Shown piece after piece: positions 10,601-19,661 of a DNA stretch of 64,000 bases. The DNA is from Laccaria trichodermophora (lineage: Eukaryota; Basidiomycota; Agaricomycetes; Agaricales; Hydnangiaceae): assembly GCA_018417955.1 (NCBI GenBank), contig JACTVC010000007.1, positions 930,001-994,000 on the forward strand. Reading direction: 5' to 3'. Every line of letters begins with the position of its first letter. Position 1 is the stretch's first letter. The position numbers and the translations under genes are program-made. Under the pieces are notes generated by a model that worked only from the letters and a program-made list of their open reading frames with translations, had not been told where the DNA came from and did not search any database.

Positions 10601-11376
10601 AAAGAGTAGTAGCTTACTGGTCCAGGACTTTCAAATCTGCTGAGACCCGCTACTCGACCACCGAAAGGGAAGCCCTGGCAGCAAAGGAAGGCCTCGTGAA
10701 ATTCCAGCCTTACATTGAAGGAGAGAAGATCCTATTAGTAACAGACCACTCAGCATTGCAATGGGCAAGAACATACGAGAATGCAAACCGTAGACTAGCT
10801 GCTTGGGGGGCTGTCTTTTCAGCATATGCACCTAACCTGGAAATCATACATCGAGCAGGAAGGGTCCATTCGAACGTTGATCCTCTTTCACGTTTGCCAA
10901 GAGCTCCGCCTGACCACATCTCACCGCTCCTGGATAAGGAACCGTCGATCACGACCGACTTCACGTTGGCTGAGAAACAAGAACGTCAAGCCGAAAAAAC
11001 TCCAGCACGCACAGCGTTCGCCATCTGGAATCTAGAAGAATGCCTCGAAGGACAGAGTTCCGCATGGTCATCAGCAACTCCAGAGGACGGTGAAGAATTG
11101 GATGAGTTAGAGCAGAACAATGAGTATTGGACCGCAACGAACCCCACGCCGAACTTACATGTCGCAGTTGACGACACCACGCTACATGAGTGGATTAACG
11201 GGTATAAGACGGACGAAGCTTTCAAGACGATTTGGGAACGTAAACAACAAGAGCTAACCAACACATCAGCCAATAACCGCTATCTGAAGGACGAGAGAGG
11301 TTTGCTTTACTTTGTAGACCCGGACTACCAACCCAGACTTTGTGTTCCGAAGTCGCTGCGAAGTTTCGTCCTATGA
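7624..11376 (+). CDS. pol: Pol, first part: linker, aspartic protease, reverse transcriptase, RNase H
   Basis: This frame is continuous with Gag past one TGA; the first internal ATG is at 7861. A charged linker precedes an aspartic-protease-like motif with the sequence LDSCADITLIS (about 8370), where Cys stands in place of the usual Gly. Reverse transcriptase spans about 9540-10200 with CIDYRRLN and an intact YIDD (about 9940). The usual MPFGL is MPFRL at about 9850, a Gly-to-Arg change in a conserved loop. RNase H follows (about 10370-10890) with LYTDASDE, STTEREALA and VTDHSALQW. The frame stops at TGA 11374-11376 just where the integrase finger begins, and the next codon continues in frame. 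This copy is therefore probably a recently inactivated polyprotein. Confidence 0.92.
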   Translation, partial: VRSSSKKDAHSTEKEADEGNKLYQSAYGILLSQQIAASQIDLNRIQSDFESAVRQEEASAFVAGRIDSGHKSGERYKVTMEEVEDESVIAAHSKEKSPTHLIMHESEMNTDERPQMSKHPTPPQKHPTPPYERSHRASCVEVDDEYWEEHRARPKSNIHVLVNESEVEPVNSEEIPDKEGITTANLKVATEANSYAATHEATLDPPPKVSKPVRMLKKRFYPAGELSVGISVLAVKGWVGNLNNERVDLRLDSCADITLISLEYYDTLKDAPAIQQGMRMRLWQLTDTDSTLRGFVRIPIFMTTDDGAILESEAEAYIVPGMTVPILLGEDYQHTYEIGVTRNVEEGPRVHFGKSEWNLAAQQVDRTKDFNRMRQSAHSVGQFICSKLHRCRKNKRHKQKVKFGREERVVRAKEDYRLCPHECKPIQVEGQLDEDREWLVSKNLLSGADDTYFVVPNTLISAANPWVPVTNPSNRPRYIRKGEVIGVLSDPSEYFDHVHTLSDWEERSRHAEAIASIIRIQVDADRKDRESEAATKTEASDAEASSSQDDSFGPKTAEMPDLTEYPSSKMKDFIDVGSLPDHLKDKAWCMLEKRVNAFGFDGRLGHLPTKVHIWTAEGQVPISVPMYGSSPEKRRFMDVQLDTWFEQGVIEPSISPWSAPVVIAYRNGKPRFCIDYRRLNAVTTPDEFPIPRQSEILSSLSGAQVLSSLDALSGFTQLELDPEDVEKTAFRTHRGLFQFKRMPFRLRNGPSIFQQVMQGILAPYLWLFCLVYIDDIVVYSKSYEEHIEHLDLVLEAIEKAGITLSPNKCHLFYGSILLLGHKVSRLGLSTHLEKVRAILELERPKKLSQLQTFLGMVVYFSAFIPYYASICAPLFQLLRKGARWHWGTEEEYAFEAAKNALCSSPVLGHPIEGLPYRLYTDASDEALGCALQQIQPIAVKDLEGTRTYIRLRKQFDAGLPPPKLTTTLSTKISDSLGDDKWGESFDTTIVHVERVVAYWSRTFKSAETRYSTTEREALAAKEGLVKFQPYIEGEKILLVTDHSALQWARTYENANRRLAAWGAVFSAYAPNLEIIHRAGRVHSNVDPLSRLPRAPPDHISPLLDKEPSITTDFTLAEKQERQAEKTPARTAFAIWNLEECLEGQSSAWSSATPEDGEELDELEQNNEYWTATNPTPNLHVAVDDTTLHEWINGYKTDEAFKTIWERKQQELTNTSANNRYLKDERGLLYFVDPDYQPRLCVPKSLRSFVL

Positions 11377-11379
11377 GAA

Positions 11380-12669
11380 GTGCACGAAAACCCAATGGAA
11401 TCTAGTCATGCAGGACCTGAACGTTTATGGCAACAACTAAGTCAAAAATTCTACTGGAAACGAATGAAGACGGACGTACTGACTTACGCTAAGTCCTGCG
11501 ATACCTGCCAGAAGACCAAATTCTCTAACTTTAACAAATACGGCTATTTGATTCCGAACCCCATTCCTTCTCGGCCATATCAGTCAGTTTCAATGGACTT
11601 TATAGTCAACTTGCCTTGGTCAGGAGAATTCAACGCCATATTTGTGGTGGTAGACAGGTTAACGAAACACGCAAGTTTCATACCAACCACAACAGGTCTC
11701 TCCGCCGTCGAATTCGGGGAACTTTACGTTCAGCATATCGGTTGTCGATTCGGCCTTCCAGATAGTATCCTGACCGATCGTGACCCGCGGTGGATGTCGG
11801 ATTTTTGGAAGGGTGTAGCGAAATACTTGAAGACTAAAATGTCGCTATCATCATCGCATCATCCACAGCATGATGGACAAACCGAGATTGTTAATAAGCA
11901 ACTAGTAACCATGCTGCGCGCCTACATCAACGACGATTTAGACGACTGGGCCTTGTGGCTTCACATCCTTGAATTCGCCTATAACAACTCAGTACACACT
12001 TCAACCGGCACCACACCCTTTTTCTTACTTTACGGCTTTCATCCACGCACACCACTCGATTTCCTGAAGCCTTCAAATACGGGGGGAATGAATTACTCAC
12101 TGTCACCTGAGGCCGTCAATTTCCTTCAAACCTTGGCAATGCACAGGGATAGTGCGAGGAGGTCTATCGCAGCGGCGCAAGACAAGCAAGCTACGCAGTA
12201 CAATAAGAACCGTCGTCCAGTACCCGATTTCAAGAAAGGATCCTTGGTCCTAGTGAATCCTCATTCCTTAGAATGGGTAGACTCGAAAGGAGCCGGAGCA
12301 AAATTGAAGCAGCGCTGGATAGGACCTTTCGAAGTAATTCAGAGAATCAATCCGAAAGTGTACCGCTTGCGGATGAGCGACCAATACCCCGGCCTACCTG
12401 TTTTTAACATTGAGCACCTGAAACTCTATAAGTCGTCAGAAGACAAATGGGGAGACCGTACCATTATGAAGGAATCTAACCGACTGAAACCAGCCTCCGA
12501 AGAGTACGCCGTGGAGGCAATAGTGGGCCATCGTCGGAAAAAGCGCGGATTGGAATGGCTAGTCCGATGGGAAGGATATGGACCACAGTTCGATACTTGG
12601 GAGCCTACCTCTTGCTTGAAGAACGCACCTATGGTGCTAAGTGAGTACAAGAGGGCTCACGGGTTGTGA
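11380..12669 (+). CDS. pol: Pol, second part: integrase with chromodomain
   Basis: The product inserts the element cDNA into the genome. The N-terminal zinc finger has its two histidines in HENPMESSHAG and its two cysteines in CDTCQKTK. The catalytic core shows Asp in VSMDFIV, Asp in LTDRDPRW and Glu in DGQTEIVN. A GPFEVIQRI linker is followed by a C-terminal chromodomain (about 12500-12660) with EAIVGHRRK, LEWLVRWEGY and TWEP, which is characteristic of chromoviruses and thought to guide insertion to marked chromatin. It is in frame with the upstream part; only the TGA at 11374-11376 separates them. It lacks its own plausible start, so it is best read as the rest of one polyprotein. Confidence 0.92.
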   Translation: MHENPMESSHAGPERLWQQLSQKFYWKRMKTDVLTYAKSCDTCQKTKFSNFNKYGYLIPNPIPSRPYQSVSMDFIVNLPWSGEFNAIFVVVDRLTKHASFIPTTTGLSAVEFGELYVQHIGCRFGLPDSILTDRDPRWMSDFWKGVAKYLKTKMSLSSSHHPQHDGQTEIVNKQLVTMLRAYINDDLDDWALWLHILEFAYNNSVHTSTGTTPFFLLYGFHPRTPLDFLKPSNTGGMNYSLSPEAVNFLQTLAMHRDSARRSIAAAQDKQATQYNKNRRPVPDFKKGSLVLVNPHSLEWVDSKGAGAKLKQRWIGPFEVIQRINPKVYRLRMSDQYPGLPVFNIEHLKLYKSSEDKWGDRTIMKESNRLKPASEEYAVEAIVGHRRKKRGLEWLVRWEGYGPQFDTWEPTSCLKNAPMVLSEYKRAHGL

Positions 12670-12979
12670 GCGCACAGAGGTCCAATCTAAGATTGTGTAT
12701 TACTAATATTTAAAAACACTGGCCAGCCCGGTCAGCTGAACGTTTCATTTCCTTTGTTTTTTTTTTTTTTTTTTTTCTTTCATTTCGTTCTTTTATTCTT
12801 TTAGAAATTTTCTACTATTCCCCCTCGAGTTCATCCAAATCCGCCTTCCCCTTCGCTAATAAGCGCGCAACGTCCAGCAACCTTCCCTTGATCAGTTCGA
12901 CGCGAGGATTTCCTGCCGAGAACGATCAGGGTAATCTCAACCTGTTGGCGGATTTCCACCTTCAGTGTCAGATCGCAGA
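12670..12979 (+). other. Non-coding spacer between pol and the extra ORF
   Basis: The spacer holds a 22-nt T run near 12757 followed by a pyrimidine tract ending TTCTTTTAG near 12804. That looks like a 3' splice site and leaves room for a spliced subgenomic message for the next ORF. No purine-rich primer tract typical of a 3' LTR border is seen here. Confidence 0.5.
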
Positions 12980-13642
12980 ATGGACGTGCTTCCTACAACG
13001 GACAAGGGCTTCGTTCCGATGATGGAATTTCGTACGATTGGAAAGGAAGAATGGATTGGCTTCAGCACACACCTGGCGGTAATCCCGATCGAAGCCATGG
13101 ATTACAGATTGCAACGACCACACGAGATACGCGACACCGGCCCTACTGGAGTTTACCTGGAGATGGAATGGGGGCTAGACATGGACTGGTACAATCACGA
13201 AGCAAGTTGGCAGCCCTACATCCCTCTCAAGCCGTTAGCACTGGACGAGAGAGCAATGAGCGAGAGCGGGCACGATTGGTTTTTTGATTTCGAGATGAGT
13301 ACACCTTGGGAATCTTCGACGAACGGTCATTACTTCGTTCCAGAGACAACACGATTAGCCATTGAAGCGGACCTCCAAGTCTTTTCCGAATGCATCGACG
13401 ACATTACCTCTAACCATCCGTTTCCGTTCGACACAGCACAACCTCTCGGTTGGAGTCACGATCTGTTGTACCACCCCTTTCCCAATTTACAAGAGCTCCA
13501 AGTGGCCGGCGGTCAGGCTAAGCGCATCGCTGTGGACTGCTTGGGCTTTCTGAACTGGTGGACCACCTCGATTTCCGGTTGGGACGCGAATCTAAGTCCA
13601 CGCGTGGAACAATTCATCAACAGCCCTAGCTGTAAGAATTGA
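12980..13642 (+). CDS. Hypothetical protein, extra ORF downstream of pol (220 codons)
   Basis: No family is recognised. The frame is open from 12965, but the first ATG is at 12980. The product is acidic and rich in Trp, Pro and Asp, with clustered tryptophans near the end (FLNWWTTSISGW) and no signal peptide, membrane segment or zinc motif. It lies 310 nt after the integrase stop on the same strand, in sequence of similar base composition, so it is probably an accessory ORF of the retrotransposon rather than a host gene. The intact frame, next to two nonsense codons in pol, could mean either selection or simply too little time. A captured host gene fragment is the alternative. Confidence 0.5.
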   Translation: MDVLPTTDKGFVPMMEFRTIGKEEWIGFSTHLAVIPIEAMDYRLQRPHEIRDTGPTGVYLEMEWGLDMDWYNHEASWQPYIPLKPLALDERAMSESGHDWFFDFEMSTPWESSTNGHYFVPETTRLAIEADLQVFSECIDDITSNHPFPFDTAQPLGWSHDLLYHPFPNLQELQVAGGQAKRIAVDCLGFLNWWTTSISGWDANLSPRVEQFINSPSCKN

Positions 13643-13783
13643 CCTAGTTGTGCTGGACCTGACCACTAATTTCTATTGCGTATGGTGTGGATATGACCTG
13701 CATCCCAAATGCAAAATGTTCCAGCACCCTTTTTATTCCAAAAATTGTTTGGTTTCATTGTATAATAACCCTAGTGTAGGATT

Positions 13784-13927
13784 TGTTTCATTTTTAGGGA
13801 TTATTTGTTTTCCACATGGCTCAACCATCAAATTCTATTTCCGTGCAGCTATTTTTGTTTCATTTTTAGGGGTTCATTGTTTTCCACACGGCGCAACCAT
13901 CAAATTCTATTTCCGTGCAGCTATTTT
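13784..13927 (+). repeat. Two-copy 72-bp direct tandem repeat
   Basis: Copies 13784-13855 and 13856-13927 both run from TGTTTCATTTTTAGGG through TTTTCCACA and CAACCATCAAATTC to CCGTGCAGCTATTTT. They differ at a few positions. The location 140 nt after the extra ORF suggests it is inside the 3' non-coding part or LTR of the retrotransposon. Confidence 0.85.
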
Positions 13928-14839
13928 TGGGCCTTCAGCATATTCTCTCTCCCAAATCCCGCTTCTCATGTCAAAACATGTCTAAACGTGTTCTTTAAAT
14001 GATTTCAATTACCCAAAATTGGGCAGATATGTTATAACTAGCCGATGTCCGTCGCCTGCCATCACTATTTCTTTCCGCGGGGCTATTTTGGGCTTCCTTC
14101 GATCAAATGTCTTTGGCGGCATCAACGGCACCTGTCGTGGCTTTCAGAATCCGTCTCAGTATGTTTTCCTTATGTTTTTTCCTCCGCTCTTTTTGTTTTC
14201 TCATCCGCTATGTTTGTTTTATTTTATTTCTGACCATCTTTCTTTTGTTTCACAATCGACATTCCGCCTCCATTTCCCCCTTGCACCCTCTGTACCAGCT
14301 GACTGTTTATATCTGCTCCACAGGTCCAAGACGCGTTGCGGCGCCAATGGTTCATTGAATTTCAACTTCGCGTCACGTGTCTGTCGCTTTTCGCCTGACG
14401 ACTTATAACTTCCCTCTATTTAGCTATCCGTCCATTTTTTTGCTCTTCGATGTCGATAATTACACCCCCGTCTTTGAACATCCATGTATGTCACCTGCCC
14501 TACTTGCTCATCCGCGGGTTCAAGAAATTCGACGACGGCCGTGTCCTGAGCTTAGACCCGCTTTTTTTTTACATATGTATATACCTTGGTATTCAGTATA
14601 TACATATGTACACCCAAAAAATTATCATATCAACTACAAGAAACCAAAAAAGATCAGCCACTACAAGAAAGAGGTACAAGAGATGCACAAGAGAGAAGAA
14701 CAAGAAGCTGGCAAGAAAAGGTGTGAGGAAGAGGTGTGAGGAAGAGGTTAGAAAGGACAGTGGTCCTTATCAAAGGTCAAAGAAGCATTAGCGAGAAACG
14801 TGGAAATGCGTGAGCACGCGATAGCGAACAGGATATGGC
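13928..14839 (+). other. Non-coding tract, probable 3' LTR region and A/G-rich tract
   Basis: No gene is supported. A TGTTATAAC motif at about 14029 could open a 3' LTR, and TATATACA near 14605 could close it, but without the partner LTR this is unproven. An ATATGTATATACC...GTATATACATATG inverted repeat lies at about 14575-14610. An A/G-rich strand with GAGGAAGAGGT repeats fills 14630-14760, just beyond the end of the neighbouring minus-strand gene. Confidence 0.4.
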
Positions 14840-17446
14840 CTAGCGCCTGCGTTTGCGCGAGGTGCTGGTAGAAATTGACATAGACGAGGCATGCGCGTGT
14901 GAAGCGCTGGTAGAAATCGGCGTTGGCGAGCTATGAGGTAAAGCAAAATCAATGAGCGGAAGCTAGTAATCAAAAAAAAAAACACGAACCTGCTTTCCAA
15001 CAGACCAGCGAGCACCCATCCCACATCCCGAACGGCCACCATCCAATCTTCATCTGTAGTGGACGGAGCGGGGAGCGCTACACCCCACCAGACAAGAGTT
15101 GCCATCACCGAATAAAAACCGTTCCTCCCGTGTTTGTTTACCGCTGACCAATCGGCACCATCGACCAAGTCCAAGCGATGCGAGGAGTCGAGAGCACCAT
15201 CCACATTTGAAATGGCCCTCCAATCGGGTTGAAGCCCCTTCCACCACTTCCACCACTGCTTCTCGAACTCAGCCACCTTGTCGACCGTTGGCTGTGTTGC
15301 TCGCCCACGAGAAATCCAATAATGGACTTCTGCAGGCCTGTTGTCCGATTTGAAACCTGCAGAACGCGCCCCCGGGGCGAAGTCGGTAAGTCGCTCTAAA
15401 TCGGTGAACTGTTTGATCAAAAATGCGAAGTCGGGGCCTAGATCCTGACTTGACAGCCATTTGTGGGCATCAGCGAACCAAGAAGGCCACGAGGCTGCTT
15501 CTTGTGCTGATGGAGCAATGGGAAGAACAGGAAGCGCGGAAGGGTTGGATGTTGGGGGGGGACTTGCTTGTGAAATTTGAACTGGCGAGGGGCGAACTGG
15601 AGATGGAGGTTGAGAAAGGGGAGGAGGGGGCAAAGGTGCAGTCGCCGGGAGAGAGGGAAGAGGAGCGGTCTTGGTGTTGACAGGCTCGATGTTGATGCTG
15701 ATGGATTTAACAGCTTTGACAGCTGTCGTGGGTTTGACTTTCCAGCGCTTCGGATCCATCGACGTGCGTTTGGTGGACCGTGTATTGACTGGTTCGTCAT
15801 CGTCCTCGTCGTCATCATCGTCCTTGTCCTTGTCCTTGTCCTTGTCCCCGTCCTTGTCCTCGTCCTCGTCGTCCCCACCACTTTCCGAAGACTTTGAGGA
15901 GGCTTCAGTACCGGACTCATCCTCATCAGAGGCGGCCTTCGATTTGCGGCATTTGTTTGGCCGCTTGTGGTGCTTCTTGCCCTTCTGGTGCGTCGTTTGG
16001 CTCTTCTTAGCCTTTTTGTCCTTCTTTTCCGCATGGCGCTTCCGCTTACGTTCGTTACCCGCTATATCCGAGGGGTTTGGGGGCAGGGCAGTAGTTGGGG
16101 GTGACGAGTCAATGCCAGAGGATGAAGGCCCAGCGATGGCGTTTTCGTCACAAGGCGGTTTGTCAGGTAAAGCGCGCACGCGCTGCTCCTCCACAGCTAC
16201 ATTGTATGTAAGATACTGTGTATGATTTAGATAAAAAAATTACTCACTGTAGCAAGTCGAAAGAAAAGAGAGAAACGCTTCGTTTACGATCTTGAACTTT
16301 TCTTTGTCGGCCAAAGCCCAGACTTTTGGAATCGCGGCTTTGTTTTCGCCGTGATGAATCCTACCCAGTGTGTCAGCCACGAGGAATGAAACAAATGAAA
16401 GAAACCTACCCAAATGCATTGAGCTGACCCTTCCTCTTTGGCTCAGGGCCACCAATTAAGACACTGATATTCATGCCCACTGTCTCTCTGATGATTTGCA
16501 TGACAGGTCCCAACAGATTCGGGAGTTTGTCTAAAACTCTGTTCGTCATAGTTAGAATTGAGCCCATCCAGGGGGAAAGAAGCACTTACTCTTGAGCCTC
16601 GGCAGGAGCCAACAACCCTGACGCCGCCGAGTTCTTGTTCGCGGTGGTTTTTTTGGCCGAATGCACGCTTTTCGCCTTTTCGTCCCACAGACGTTGTGTC
16701 TCTTCATCGAGCTCCTTCCAACGCACTAACTTGAAGTCATTCCGTGCAGCCGCGCGTTCAGCCTTCCGTCGGCCACTGGCAGCGAACTCCGCCTCGAATT
16801 GGTCCTTGAACGAGGGGAAGTGCTCCTTTCCCCAAACCTCCCAACCTGCAGTACGCCTTGACGACGAGCCGTTCCGTCCGAGAAGCTGATTCACCAGGGC
16901 AGAGACTGGATCCTTGTCTCCTTTACGAGCGCGTGGAAGTGTTGTCGTTCGTTTGCAGCGGTATTCATACCAATGATACAGAGACTAGAAAAACAAGAGT
17001 GAGTAAGCATGGGGAACGAAGCCGAATCTGAAACTTGACTTACGTTGCGTGCGCGTTCGATTACTCGTCCCTTGAGGATTGAGTCTGCCGACATCAGAAC
17101 TTCGTGACCTTGCGCATCAACAGGTAGGATAGTTGGCGTCGCGTCGTCAGGAGCGGAAAGAGGAATGGTCCAATGATACTGTGAGAACCATTGGTTGATG
17201 ATGGAATCGAGGACCGAGGAAGACTTTTTTGTGAGTAAAGCTTCCTGGTAGTCACTGATAAAGTTTTCGAGGAAAGCGAGGCGTTGGCCTTTCGCCCAAT
17301 TCCGTAACAAAGGCTGGAGTAGTGGCGGTGCAGAAACACTACAATAATATCCAAGAACATCAGTCTCAAAATACAACAATGACAAACTCCACTTTGACCA
17401 CTCACACACCACCGTCCGCGTCAGGGTTGACCGGCGCTTCAGACAT
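14840..17446 (-). CDS. Hypothetical nuclear-type protein, seven exons, 756 aa
   Basis: Predicted exons on the minus strand are 17446-17406, 17338-17044, 16984-16590, 16538-16410, 16360-16248, 16196-14990 and 14930-14840. All six introns (49-67 nt) are GT-AG and the total, 2271 nt, closes in frame at TAG. The family is not named. The first third is globular with many Trp and charged residues. Residues about 310-480 are low complexity: a Lys/Arg/His-rich stretch resembling nuclear localisation signals, then an Asp/Glu/Lys run, then Pro/Ser. A C-terminal globular domain has the aromatic cluster EKQWWKWWKGLQPDW and later VMATLVWWG, followed by a Ser-rich tail ending in Arg. It is divergent from and head-to-head with the 17673 gene. 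I recall similar WWKWW proteins recurring in agaric genomes, but that is unverified. Confidence 0.75.
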
Positions 17447-17672
17447 TTAGGTTTTAGGTGGGGGGAAGAGAGCAGATGGTACGTATTTCGATCCCAGGAT
17501 CAGTCCACACTTAAAAGCCTTTTTTTTCAGTGTGGGAAGGAAGCACAGAAGCACGATTTCGAGGATAAAAGCCTTCAAAAAACGTCAATTCGATTCAACC
17601 CCTTCCTGCTTCCGCCACTCACCAATCCGCGCTTAATCTTACAATTGAACCAATTGCCCAAATTCGTCCTCA
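17447..17672. promoter_or_regulatory. Bidirectional promoter region between two divergent genes
   Basis: The two start codons are 226 nt apart and point away from each other. An ATAAAA motif at 17565-17570 lies about 103 nt upstream of the plus-strand ATG, and pyrimidine-rich tracts (17519-17528, about 17590-17630) are the sort seen at fungal initiation sites. Shared control of both genes is possible but not shown. Confidence 0.4.
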
Positions 17673-18600
17673 ATGACCTACATCGCCGACCACGACGAGG
17701 CTCCAGCCTCCTCTTTGTCTGCTGTTGATTGTAAGTCATCTATCATTTCCATTTTCAAGAATATAAACTGATACACGTCGCAGTCATTGAAGACGCGTTC
17801 AGGTCTTTGAACCTGACTCGTGTTGAGGCCCAGAATGTTGTACGTGTTCTCGTTGAAGTCATCAATCGCGCCACCAGCCCGACTCCAACTTCACCTCCTT
17901 CCTCTTCCTCCCACTCCACGACCTCAGTCGACTCCGCTGGCGCTCTCTCCGTCACAAGCTGCCCCACCTGCTCTTTTCACGGCAACAGTCTTGTCGGAGG
18001 ATCTCCCTGCTCAACAGCGACGTCCACCACGGCTGTATCTATTGCTGCTGCGTCCACCGTCCGCACTCCTGTCGTTGCCCCAGCAGCGGTTCCTATCACC
18101 TCGCCCGTGGCTCCGGCGCTGGCAGCCACTGCTGTAGCCACGGTCGGCGCACCTGCCATCGTAAACCCTGTCGTTGGTCCGGCACCCATTGTTAATGCAG
18201 CTGTTGCACCTCCCGTCGCCACCACTGTCACGGGTACCACGCCCTCAGTGGCTGCTCCGCTCTATGCAGCCGTTCCGCCCAACGCACCGTCCAACGCTGT
18301 TCTGCCTCCCGCTCACCTTATTGTGGCTCCACACGGTTATCACGTTCCTGCTGCAAACACAGACGGCCCCTTCTATGTCGTCGCCCGCGGACGCAACATA
18401 GGCATCTTCAGCGGATGGTTAGTTTTTTTTTTTTGATCATCCCCAACTTCAGTTACTGATGTGTATCACTCAGGGAGACCGTCTCTCCTTTGGTTACTGG
18501 AGTCAGTCACGCCGTATACTCGCGTGTAGCCAGTATCGCTGAGGGACATGCGAGGATGAATGCGGCCAACAACGCAGCGTTTGTGGTGTACTTGACTTGA
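17673..18600 (+). CDS. Viroplasmin / RNase H1 N-terminal-like domain protein, three exons, 272 aa
   Basis: Exons are 17673-17730, 17784-18417 and 18474-18600; introns of 53 and 56 nt are GT-AG and the frame closes at TGA. After a short N-terminal acidic segment and a helix (about 20-45), residues 60-195 are Ala/Pro/Val/Thr-rich and probably disordered. The C-terminal 55 residues match the small viroplasmin/RNase H1 N-terminal domain pattern: FYVVARGRNIGIFSGWETV, then a Val/Ser loop, a YSR and EGHARMNAA. In RNase H1 this domain binds RNA/DNA hybrids. No RNase H catalytic domain follows, so a nucleic-acid-binding role is the most that can be inferred. The domain is split exactly at the Gly-Trp by the second intron, which supports the gene model. 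Confidence 0.8.
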
Positions 18601-18977
18601 ACATTGCAGCGGCATTTTCCTCGTACTGTATCCTCTTCCATAGTGCGCTGCATGTATTTTTTGTAGAGATTTACCTGAACATAGACCTCGTTGCCCCGTC
18701 CGACCCTCTATAGCTCAGCCTCAGTGATATTGAAGATTAATCCAGAATCGGCAGCCAGAAATTTGCGACCCATGGTGTTCAAAATGAGCATTGTAGTATA
18801 TCTCACTGTAAAAATGTCTTCATGTGCTGGAGCCGTGAAATTCTTCCTTTCTGCAGACATTGGAATATATTTTGTTCTCATTGCCACTTTGACCTAACTA
18901 TTAAGAGATTTCAACATTTCAGGATGCTCTGTATTGAAGTGTGAAGAGTGAGTTGAGAGTGAGTATGCGTAACGCTC

Positions 18978-19575
18978 CAACTTGTGCATACAAGGCGGTC
19001 GTCCTGACAGTAAAAGAATGCCCATCTCATAGCGCAGCACTTTGATAATTGGAATGTTGGACCATTACACTCTGTGAGGCCGCACCTCTCTGAATGTATA
19101 AACATGCTAATTAAATAAAGTGAAGGCTCTCTGCCAGCTTGAAAAAGTTGTAAGATTTCGGTGGGCATTGAGCACCAACTTGTGCATACAACTCAAATGG
19201 TCGTCCTAACAGTAAATGCTTGCCCACCTCATAGCGCAGCACTTTTTTAATTCGATTTTTGGACCATTTAAATCTGTCAGACCACACCTCTCTAAATCTC
19301 TAATCTTCCAAATTAAAGCAAGGGAAGCGTATCCGCCAGCTCAAAAAAGTTGTAAGAGGGCATTGTGGCGTTTTGTAAACTTGTACATACAACGTGGTCG
19401 TCCTGAAAGTAAAAGACTGCCCACCTCATAGCGCAGCACTTTGATAATTGGAATTTTAGACCATTGAAATCTGTCGGACAGCACCTCTCTGAATATATGA
19501 ACTTCTGAATTGAAGCAAGAGAACGCTCTCCGCCAGCTCAAAAAAGTTGTAAGATTTGTATTTGGGCGTTTGGTG
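18978..19575 (+). repeat. Three imperfect tandem repeats of about 200 bp
   Basis: Units start near 18978, 19176 and 19377. Each carries CAACTTGTRCATACAA, GGTCGTCCT, CCTCATAGCGCAGCACTTT, GGACCATT-like and CACCTCTCT blocks and ends with a CGCCAGCTCAAAAAAGTTG-like segment. Copies differ by roughly a fifth of positions, with small indels. The array ends about 90 nt before the next start codon. It has no open frame and could be a promoter-proximal or transposon subterminal repeat. The stretch 18601-18977 before it holds nothing recognisable. Confidence 0.85.
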
Positions 19576-19661
19576 GGCGCCTAGAGCCAAACAGCGTCTC
19601 TTTGCAGCTGTTACGCGTTACGCGCCAAGCTCTCACTCCTTGCTTCACTCATCCAACCATC

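Larger units (their letters stand above)
1..14600 (+). mobile_element. Ty3/gypsy chromovirus-type LTR retrotransposon, 5' end outside window, interrupted by foldback element
   Basis: This is an LTR retrotransposon read left to right. Visible order is Gag (3-407 continued at 5235-7623), a C-x2-C-x4-H-x4-C knuckle, aspartic protease, reverse transcriptase with YIDD, RNase H, integrase with an H-H-C-C finger and a D,D,E core, and a C-terminal chromodomain ending at 12669. That order with a terminal chromodomain defines chromoviruses. All parts share one reading frame, broken by TGA at 7621-7623 and 11374-11376 and by the 4.8-kb insertion at 408-5234. The 5' LTR lies left of the window. The 3' limit is uncertain: an extra ORF (12980-13642) and an LTR-like non-coding tract (about 13650-14600) follow pol, but no LTR pair can be compared, so the right boundary is a guess. 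The copy cannot be autonomous as it stands. Confidence 0.85.

Noticed and set aside
14029..14605. Exact 3' LTR of the Ty3 element
   Set aside because: TG and CA candidates exist, but without the 5' LTR, a primer purine tract or a target duplication the borders cannot be defended; kept only as a low-confidence region.
15438..16225. 198-codon minus and 184-codon plus ORFs
   Set aside because: Shadows of the Asp/Lys/Ser-rich exon 6 of the 14840-17446 gene in other frames.
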